Part shown: in pieces, positions 1 to 4,535 of the stretch
Layout: every line of letters starts with the position of its first letter
Numbering within the stretch: the first letter of the stretch is position 1
NCBI GenBank assembly: GCA_023254365.1
Contig: JALRLQ010000055.1
Span: 1 to 9,734, forward strand
Length of the DNA: 9,734 nt
Reading direction: 5' to 3'
Source of the DNA: Candidatus Poseidonia sp.
GTDB taxonomy: Archaea; Thermoplasmatota; Poseidoniia; Poseidoniales; Poseidoniaceae
Notes under the pieces: generated by a model
The model's input: the letters and a program-made list of their open reading frames with translations, nothing else
The model's database searches: none
What the model was told of the DNA's origin: nothing
Made by a program: the position numbers and the translations under genes

Positions 1-43
1 GTGCGGCTCAGGCTGTAACAATAGTTCAATACGGCGCGTGCGC

Positions 44-355
44 TCAGCTCTGCACCGGTTGCGAGGGAACGTGGATCACGTAGTCGCGCGGGTCGGAAAA
101 GCCCAGCACGGCGCGCGCCCGCTCCTCCAGCAGGTCCTTCGACAGGCTGTCGCTGCGCAGGTAGCGCACCCGCGTCTCAAGGTCGCGGCGTTGCTCGGTC
201 AGGTGCGCCAATTGGCTCGCGCGCTGCTCGAGCAGGACATCGCGCTCATGCCCGCTCAGCAGGCCGCGTTCGCCCGTCAGCGCCTGGACCCCCAGGTAGG
301 CGACGAGCAGCAGCAGGGCCAGGGTGACGCGGTAGGGTTTCATTCGTTCAAGCAA
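44..355 (-). CDS. ftsB: FtsB/DivIC-type septum formation initiator
   Basis: Small bitopic division protein; in bacteria FtsB joins FtsL and FtsQ in the divisome at the inner membrane. A short cytoplasmic N-terminus is followed by one hydrophobic helix (TLALLLLVAYLGVQAL). Next comes a charged coiled-coil stretch (about 30-75) and a C-terminal motif LLEERARAVLGF..P.DYVI, typical of alphaproteobacterial family members. The reading frame is open back to a GTG at 385. I chose the TTG at 355 because AGAAGGAG lies 8 bases before it; the ATG at 343 (MKPYRV) is the other good candidate but has no Shine-Dalgarno at normal distance. It lies downstream of eno in the same orientation, the order usual in Alphaproteobacteria, where pdhA often follows; only 43 uninformative bases remain here. 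G+C is high (40/60 in bases 121-180), unlike the rest of the window. Archaea are not expected to carry this gene, so it marks the left end as bacterial. Confidence 0.82.
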   Translation of the reverse strand: MLERMKPYRVTLALLLLVAYLGVQALTGERGLLSGHERDVLLEQRASQLAHLTEQRRDLETRVRYLRSDSLSKDLLEERARAVLGFSDPRDYVIHVPSQPVQS

Positions 356-510
356 GACCGACGCTCCTTCTGAGCGCGAGAACACAGTTTCCGCACTGTG
401 CCCCGGAATGCCTAACGAACCGTAGCTTCGCCGTATGATTCGCGCCGCGTCCTGTTGGAAAATTTGAGAGAATCCCGATCGGCGGCGTTAACCGGAATTC
501 ATGTCAAGTC

Positions 511-539
511 CCGGCGGCCAGACCTTCGTCGGCCGCCGG
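511..539 (-). terminator. Perfect hairpin downstream of eno
   Basis: CCGGCGGCC and GGCCGCCGG form a perfect 9-bp, all-G/C stem around an 11-base loop, 12 bases after the eno stop. This fits a transcription stop or RNA-stabilising hairpin between eno and ftsB. No T-run follows the stem on either strand, so it is not a textbook intrinsic terminator. It belongs to the G+C-rich, bacterial-looking part of the window. Confidence 0.45.
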
Positions 540-551
540 AACCCGCGCCGG

Positions 552-1826
552 TCAGCGGCTCAGCAGCATGCCGTCGCCGAAATAGACGCCCTGGTCGCCC
601 AGCATCTCCTCCAGGCGCAGCAATTGGTTGTACTTCGCCACCCGGTCGGACCTGGCAGGAGCACCCGTCTTGATCTGACCTGCTCGCGTGCCCACAGCGA
701 AATCGGCGATGGTCACGTCTTCGGATTCTCCGCTTCGGTGAGAAACGACGTTGTTCATTCGATTCGTGGTGGCGAGGTCCATGGCCTCAAGTGTCTCCGA
801 AACCGTGCCCACTTGATTCAATTTCACCAGCATGGCGTTGGCGGCACCCAATTCAATGCCTTGGGCCAGACGCTCGGATTGCGTGACGAACAAATCGTCA
901 CCCACGGTTTGAACGCGATGACCGTAGGCTTTCGTGAACGCTGCCCATCCGCGCCAGTCGTCTTCTCCAAAGCCGTCCTCAATTGAAACGATTGGGTAGG
1001 TATCGAGCCATCCAGCGTACATCTCAACCATGTCGTCCGAGGAGAGGACCTTGCCCTCCATGTGGTACCCGTCGTCCTTGAGGAACTCGGTTGAAGCAAC
1101 ATCGAGCGCGATGCCGATTTGTTCGGTGGAATAGCCCGCCCCTTCGATGGCACGAACCATGTACTTCAGGCCGTCTTCGTTGGTGGGCAAGTTTGGAGCA
1201 AAACCGCCCTCATCACCAATCCCACCAAGCAGACCGTCTTTCTTCAGCTCGGCCTTAAGCGCATGGTAGGTTTCAACACCCGCCCGCAGACCTTCTTCAA
1301 ACGTGTCAAATCCGTGCGGCATGACCATGAATTCTTGGACATCAACGTTGGAAGCGGCGTGGGCACCGCCGTTGAGAATGTTGAGCATCGGTACCGGCAT
1401 CAAACCGCCTGCAACACCACCAACGTACTTCCAAAGTGGAAGTTCGTGGTGCGCTGCCCCAGCATGAAGACACGCCATGGAGGCACCAAGCATGGCGTTG
1501 GCGCCGAGGTTCGATTTATTGGGCGTCCCGTCAAGTTCGATCATCACCTCATCGATGAGACGTTGCTCATCCACCGGCAAGCCAACCAGGGCTTCCTCAA
1601 GATGGTCGTTGACGTTGTTGACCGCTTGGTCGACGCCTTTGCCGAGGTATCGGGTTTGGTCACCGTCTCGCAACTCGAGCGCTTCGTAGGCACCGGTGGA
1701 TGCACCGGAAGGAACGATGGCTCGACCGAGCAGGGCGCCGTCCACAAAGCAGTCGACCTCGACGGTGGGCTGACCCCGACTGTCCAACACCATTCGAGCA
1801 TCCAAACCGGAGATGTGGCCTGACAT
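552..1826 (-). CDS. eno: Enolase (phosphopyruvate hydratase), probably a composite sequence
   Basis: Converts 2-phosphoglycerate to phosphoenolpyruvate in glycolysis and gluconeogenesis; cytosolic and Mg-dependent. The 424 residues are full length for the family. Visible landmarks are the SGASTG loop (40-45), E165 in DVQEFM, GDEGGFAP (204-211, E206), the Mg ligands D242, E283 (SIEDG) and D310 (GDDLFVT), the catalytic base K335 (LVKLNQ), SHRSGE (362-367) and K386 (QIKTG). All catalytic residues are present. The ATG at 1826 has GGGAG four bases upstream. No TATA-like element is seen in the 54 bases before it, so it is probably co-transcribed with the gene at 1881-2318. The oddity is composition. 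Up to about codon 390 codon use matches the archaeal-looking genes to the right; from about codon 394 nearly all codons end in G or C and Leu is almost always CTG, as in ftsB. The C-terminal ~30 residues probably come from another organism. Confidence 0.95.
   Translation of the reverse strand: MSGHISGLDARMVLDSRGQPTVEVDCFVDGALLGRAIVPSGASTGAYEALELRDGDQTRYLGKGVDQAVNNVNDHLEEALVGLPVDEQRLIDEVMIELDGTPNKSNLGANAMLGASMACLHAGAAHHELPLWKYVGGVAGGLMPVPMLNILNGGAHAASNVDVQEFMVMPHGFDTFEEGLRAGVETYHALKAELKKDGLLGGIGDEGGFAPNLPTNEDGLKYMVRAIEGAGYSTEQIGIALDVASTEFLKDDGYHMEGKVLSSDDMVEMYAGWLDTYPIVSIEDGFGEDDWRGWAAFTKAYGHRVQTVGDDLFVTQSERLAQGIELGAANAMLVKLNQVGTVSETLEAMDLATTNRMNNVVSHRSGESEDVTIADFAVGTRAGQIKTGAPARSDRVAKYNQLLRLEEMLGDQGVYFGDGMLLSR
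620..680. other. Composition break / probable chimeric junction inside eno
   Basis: On the minus strand, the 30 codons ending at the proline of GAPARSD have 16/30 G or C at the third position; the 30 sense codons starting at the arginine of RVAKYNQL have 28/30. The break coincides with one of the most conserved parts of enolase (QIKTG..ARSDR.AKYNQL), where unrelated genomes can share exact short words. On the left the neighbour is a bacterial division gene; on the right are genes with archaeal promoters. The exact base cannot be set by eye; roughly 640-670 is the best estimate. Confidence 0.6.
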
Positions 1827-1880
1827 GTGGCTCCCTGTTTGAGGCGAAGGGCACAGGGGCCTTGAATGAAACGGGCCACC

Positions 1881-2318
1881 TTACGAGCGATTCAGCCAAG
1901 CCATCCACTTGGCTACTTTGGACTGGATAGTTGGAACATCGTGCACGCTTGGGGAATGTTCGACCCAGCACAGTTGTTCCTCAAGGGGGGAGATGGAAAA
2001 CAGCTCTGCTCTGAATTGCGTGTCATCGTCGACGGTGAGATGGTGGCGGCGATCTTCCACGAAACAATGGACAAGATGGCGCGGGAAGTGGTGAACCACG
2101 TGTTGCTCGGGGCACAACATCACGAGCGATTCGTTGAGGAACAGCAAGGATTTGCCGTTCTCTTTGTCCAATTCATGGAAGTGAATGGGGGTGTTGGCCA
2201 TCATGGTGGCGACATCCACTTGGAACCACTGGTGCTGATGAGGAGGCAGGCGGCAGCGCGTTAAATCGTCGAGGAAGGACTGGAGGCCGGCATCACCGCT
2301 GACCTCCTGTTCTGGCAT
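1881..2318 (-). CDS. Unrecognised 145-residue protein upstream of eno
   Basis: I do not recognise this family. It is a soluble, acidic, His-rich protein without signal peptide or membrane segment. Features include PPHQHQW (25-31), HFHELDKE (45-52), HVVHHFPRHLVH, and a C-terminal part with several Trp. The many His and acidic residues could bind a metal, but no clear motif supports that. The frame is open further upstream to 2612, but that part runs antisense to the regulator gene; the ATG at 2318 is the first in-frame ATG outside it. A TATA-like TTCAAAAG sits about 26 bases before it, fitting a leaderless message. The codons keep a strong G/C third-position preference, better than the antisense frame in this stretch. 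The stop lies 54 bases before the enolase start, so the two genes probably form one transcript. Confidence 0.65.
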   Translation of the reverse strand: MPEQEVSGDAGLQSFLDDLTRCRLPPHQHQWFQVDVATMMANTPIHFHELDKENGKSLLFLNESLVMLCPEQHVVHHFPRHLVHCFVEDRRHHLTVDDDTQFRAELFSISPLEEQLCWVEHSPSVHDVPTIQSKVAKWMAWLNRS

Positions 2319-2340
2319 AGTTTGAGCACGGAGTGGCTTC

Positions 2341-2348
2341 CTTTTGAA
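2341..2348 (-). promoter_or_regulatory. Possible TATA box for the 145-residue gene and eno
   Basis: TTCAAAAG on the minus strand is centred about 26 bases before the ATG at 2318, the spacing expected between an archaeal TATA box and a start site at or next to the ATG. The match is weak, and the AT-rich block near 2395-2450 could hold the true promoter with a longer leader. Confidence 0.3.
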
Positions 2349-2428
2349 CCCGACGAATGGATTGAGTCCTCGGATGTTGGATGGATTTTCCAGTTTCGGG
2401 AAAAAAATACCATGGATTATGCAACTAT

Positions 2429-2461
2429 CTTTTCTTTTCTGTGCTTTTAACGCGAGAAAAG
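2429..2461. promoter_or_regulatory. Candidate operator in the divergent promoter region
   Basis: CTTTTCT occurs twice in overlap (2429-2435 and 2434-2440) and is answered by its reverse complement AGAAAAG at 2455-2461. The centres of the inner pair are 21 bases apart, two helical turns. The right half overlaps the presumed BRE just before the regulator's TATA box. Archaeal Lrp-family proteins often repress their own promoters from such sites, so this may be an autoregulatory operator. AT-rich sequence can form such repeats by chance. Confidence 0.25.
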
Positions 2462-2471
2462 GTTTGATATA
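2454..2471 (+). promoter_or_regulatory. Archaeal BRE/TATA promoter of the Lrp-type gene
   Basis: A purine-rich BRE-like GAGAAAAG is followed by TTTGATATA (2463-2471). The TATA centre lies 26 bases before the ATG at 2493, so transcription should start at or within a base or two of the start codon. No Shine-Dalgarno is needed or obvious. This is the best promoter in the window and good evidence that this part is archaeal. Confidence 0.6.
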
Positions 2472-2492
2472 GCACACAGGTAAGGCGCGGTC

Positions 2493-2915
2493 ATGCCTCG
2501 TATTGCTGAAATCGACCGGGCCATTCTCGCCCAGCTTCGGAAAAATGGACGCATGTCCTACGTTGACCTCGCATCCCAAGTGGGTGCAAGTGAGCGCACC
2601 GTTCGGACGCACATCCGTTCAATGGAAGAAAACGGAACCATTCGAGGCTACACGATCCGCGAAGGTGGTGTCGGACTGACCGCTTTGGTTCGTATCAAAG
2701 TCGCACCGGGTTCTGAAATTGGGTCTTTTGCTGCTGAAGTAACCGGTTGGGAAGGTGTTGAAATCGTGTACGAGGTCTCGGGAGAGACCGACCTTGTTGC
2801 GCTGGTTCACGTTGACGACACCATGGCGCTTCGTGCACTGCTGGACCGCATGTGGCTCGCTGCACCCAATGAAATTGCCAGCACCACCACTGAATTGGTG
2901 CTCGAGCAGTACTGA
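2493..2915 (+). CDS. Lrp/AsnC-family transcriptional regulator
   Basis: A 140-residue DNA-binding regulator, the normal size for the family. Residues 4-50 form the winged helix-turn-helix: IDRAIL.QL..NGRMSY at the start, then the recognition-helix segment GASERTVRTHIRSMEENG and wing IRGYTI. Residues 62-138 form the RAM domain, with the family signature around V..VSGETDLVALVHVDD (92-109). This domain forms dimers or octamers and often binds an amino acid. The ligand cannot be read from the sequence. The ATG at 2493 is fixed by the TATA box 26 bases before it. It is divergent from the 145-residue gene and eno, so it may control them as well as itself through the shared region. Its stop is two bases from the stop of the convergent zinc-finger-like gene. 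Confidence 0.95.
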   Translation: MPRIAEIDRAILAQLRKNGRMSYVDLASQVGASERTVRTHIRSMEENGTIRGYTIREGGVGLTALVRIKVAPGSEIGSFAAEVTGWEGVEIVYEVSGETDLVALVHVDDTMALRALLDRMWLAAPNEIASTTTELVLEQY

Positions 2916-2917
2916 GG

Positions 2918-3031
2918 TTACTCTTCCTCGTTCTTCGGGGGAGCGTAGTCAATGCCACACGAACGGCAGACCATGTTCTCGTCCCAGTCGCATTGGCGGC
3001 GGCAACCGGTCACGGTGCTCACGCCTTCCAT
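2918..3031 (-). CDS. 37-residue four-cysteine zinc-finger-like protein
   Basis: A very small gene. Four cysteines at 10, 14, 22 and 25 (CRRQC and CRSCG) form a CX3C-X7-CX2C pattern that could bind one zinc ion, and an acidic tail ends in NEEE. Small CxxCG zinc-finger proteins are common in archaea and mostly of unknown role. The ATG at 3031 overlaps the last 13 bases of the thioredoxin-like gene; an in-frame GTG at 3022 forms a GTGA stop/start overlap with it. Either way the gene looks translationally coupled to its neighbour. It fills the gap to the Lrp stop almost exactly, which together with the paired cysteines argues for a real gene. A link to the upstream redox protein is plausible but unproven. 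Confidence 0.68.
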   Translation of the reverse strand: MEGVSTVTGCRRQCDWDENMVCRSCGIDYAPPKNEEE

Positions 3032-3561
3032 TTGACCGAACACCCGATGGAGTCGGTGAAGGTGATCTCGGGTTGGCTCCCAGCCAGCATCGCAACGATG
3101 GCGTCGTCCAATTCAGACGTGGTGACTTCGCCGGGGTGTCGAGGACTGTCGTCCATTCGGCCCTGGTACACCAGTCGATGATGACGGTCAAAGAGGAAAA
3201 ATTCGGGCGTCCTTTTCGCCCCGTAAGCATGAGCAATGGCTTGCGTTTCATCGTGGAGATAGGGGTAAGGCATGCCGTCGTTGGCTCGCTTGACCATGTT
3301 CTCGTATGAGTCGTTCTCGTAAACGACGGGGTCGTTGGAATTGATTCCCACGAACCCAATGCCAAGCCCCTGGCATTTTTCGGCCATGGCGTTCATGCGA
3401 CCGACGCTCGCGACGACGTAGGGGCAATGGTTGCATTCGAACACAACCACCGTTCCGTTTTCTCCGGTGGCGTCGTCAAAGGACATCGTTGGTTCGCCTT
3501 GCGAGGCGTTGGCGTTGGGGAGGTCAAACGGTGGTGCGGCGTCGCCGGTCTGGAGGGTCAT
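3019..3561 (-). CDS. Thioredoxin-like peroxiredoxin-family protein (AhpC/TSA-like)
   Basis: A soluble thiol protein of 180 residues with a complete thioredoxin fold. Residues 1-40 lead into VVVFECNHCPYV, with the redox-active pair C43 and C46; the cis-proline is P119 (KRTPEFFLFD). A further conserved-looking cysteine, C174, lies in the C-terminal SIGCSVKWK. This arrangement matches the widespread thioredoxin-family subgroup with a CxHC site and IGCSIKWK-type tail (PRX_like1 type). Its likely role is thiol-disulfide exchange or peroxide reduction; the substrate is unknown. No signal peptide is seen, so it should be cytosolic. The start ATG at 3561 is 43 bases after the stop of the hexad-repeat gene. 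A weak TATA-like GTGATTTTGA (3584-3593) lies about 27 bases before it, so it may have its own promoter as well as read-through. Its end overlaps the zinc-finger-like gene. Confidence 0.93.
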   Translation of the reverse strand: MTLQTGDAAPPFDLPNANASQGEPTMSFDDATGENGTVVVFECNHCPYVVASVGRMNAMAEKCQGLGIGFVGINSNDPVVYENDSYENMVKRANDGMPYPYLHDETQAIAHAYGAKRTPEFFLFDRHHRLVYQGRMDDSPRHPGEVTTSELDDAIVAMLAGSQPEITFTDSIGCSVKWKA

Positions 3562-3604
3562 GGTCTGCGGTGGGACTCATCCCTCAAAATCACTTGCTTC
3601 ACCG

Positions 3605-4516
3605 TCAAAGCAAGAACATGAAGCCCAATCCCAAGACCACCAGCCCAGCCACGGCTGCAGCGATTTTCTTCACCAAACCGCCGTCGTTTTGGTCGGTTTC
3701 GGCGATGGGGGTCGCATTGGATGGCAAATCGGGTACGATCTTCGCCTCATCGGCTGGAAGGGCGTTTTGAGCATCCCAGTACGCTTGTTTTGCCGCAGCT
3801 TCCGCCTCCAACTCAGCCTGAATGCGGGCTTCCTCGGCCAAGCGAGCCTCTTCGGCCAAGCGGGCTTCCTCAGCAAGGCGGGCTTCCTCAGCGAGGCGGG
3901 CTTCTTCAGCGAGGCGAGTCTCTTCGGCCAATCTCGCTTCCTCGGCTAAGCGAGCCTCTTCAGCAAGACGTGCTTCCTCGGCTAAGCGAGCTTCCTCAGC
4001 AAGGCGGGCCTCTTCGGCCAAGCGGGCCTCCTCAGCCAATCTCGCTTCCTCGGCAAGTCGAGCCTCTTCGGCCAAGCGAGCCTCTTCAGCAAGGCGGGCT
4101 TCCTCGGCTAAGCGTTCTTCTTCCGCCAAGCGAGCCTCTTCAGCGAGGCGTTCCTCTTCCAATCGCTTTCGCTCGGCCTCAGCAAGTGCACGTTTCCTTG
4201 CTTCTTCCTCGGCAAGGGCTCGAATCCGTTCGTTGATGGCTTCTTCGTTTTTGTTTCGGTAGCGGTTGAGAATAGCTTCTCCCATGGCGATGAATTCCTC
4301 ATCGTTTAGGTCGGGAACTTCGCCCCTGGCTTCCATCAGCAAACGTTCGATGTCTTCCATCGTGAACTCGCCATCGTGGTTGTTCAAATGGTTTCGAAAC
4401 GTTTGGTAAAACGTACGTTGTTCAGGAGAAATGGCCCCGTCCTGGGTCATGAAATCCTGCAAAGCGGTGAGGATTTCGGTGAGGTTCAACTCCTTTTCTT
4501 CGACCAGCCGAACCAC
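3605..4516 (-). CDS. Tail-anchored protein with 18 RLAEEA hexad repeats
   Basis: Unknown function; 303 residues in four parts. Residues 1-90 form a small helical domain (QDGAISPEQR and HDGEFTMEDIE are spaced like the helix pairs of TerB-like or EF-hand-like domains, but I cannot assign it). Residues 90-122 are a charged helix. Residues 123-230 are eighteen hexads, RLAEEA with two substitutions. Residues 231-280 are a linker with Pro and Asn, and 285-303 a hydrophobic helix (AAAVAGLVVLGLGFMFLL) after two lysines, ending the protein like a tail anchor. The domain should sit in the cytosol at the end of a stiff rod; the hexad section alone would span roughly 160 Å if wholly helical. The start is a GTG at 4516; an in-frame stop at 4523-4525 rules out anything longer. 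It is 19 bases after the TPR gene, almost certainly in one operon. Similar Ala/Glu/Arg-rich helices occur in TolA-like proteins, but no homology is implied. Confidence 0.9.
   Translation of the reverse strand: MVRLVEEKELNLTEILTALQDFMTQDGAISPEQRTFYQTFRNHLNNHDGEFTMEDIERLLMEARGEVPDLNDEEFIAMGEAILNRYRNKNEEAINERIRALAEEEARKRALAEAERKRLEEERLAEEARLAEEERLAEEARLAEEARLAEEARLAEEARLAEEARLAEEARLAEEARLAEEARLAEEARLAEEARLAEETRLAEEARLAEEARLAEEARLAEEARLAEEARIQAELEAEAAAKQAYWDAQNALPADEAKIVPDLPSNATPIAETDQNDGGLVKKIAAAVAGLVVLGLGFMFLL
3825..4148 (-). repeat. In-frame tandem array, 18 units of 18 bp
   Basis: Eighteen exact-length 18-bp units encode RLAEE[A/E/T], with no insertion or frameshift. Units differ mainly at silent positions (both Arg codon families, several Ala codons, GAA and GAG), so the protein sequence is kept more strictly than the DNA. 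Two unit borders share the rare AGA-TTG (instead of CG(N)-CTN/TTG-type) variant, near 3930-3935 and 4038-4043, 108 bases or six units apart, suggesting a larger block was once duplicated. Confidence 0.95.
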
Positions 4517-4535
4517 CCCCCTTCAGGTCGGCTTC

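Noticed and set aside
470..512. TTGACA on the minus strand (near 504-509) as a bacterial -35 box for ftsB
   Set aside because: No acceptable -10 hexamer lies 16-18 bases further on, so a promoter cannot be supported.
1119..1823. Plus-strand frame of 234 codons opposite eno
   Set aside because: It is complementary to a well-conserved enolase whose catalytic residues are all in place.
1866..2264. Plus-strand frame of 132 codons that reads like a plausible protein
   Set aside because: It is antisense to the 1881-2318 frame, which has the better third-position G/C pattern and promoter spacing and sits in line with eno.
2319..2612. N-terminal extension of the 145-residue gene into the Lrp region
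   Set aside because: It would run antisense through the promoter and the helix-turn-helix of a clear regulator gene; the extra sequence does not look like a protein domain.
3822..4262. Long open frames on the plus strand over the hexad array, giving Arg/Ala/Ser- or Pro/Leu-rich repeats
   Set aside because: They are by-products of the 18-bp repeat, which has no stop in several frames. The minus frame has a start, a domain, a membrane anchor and operon context.
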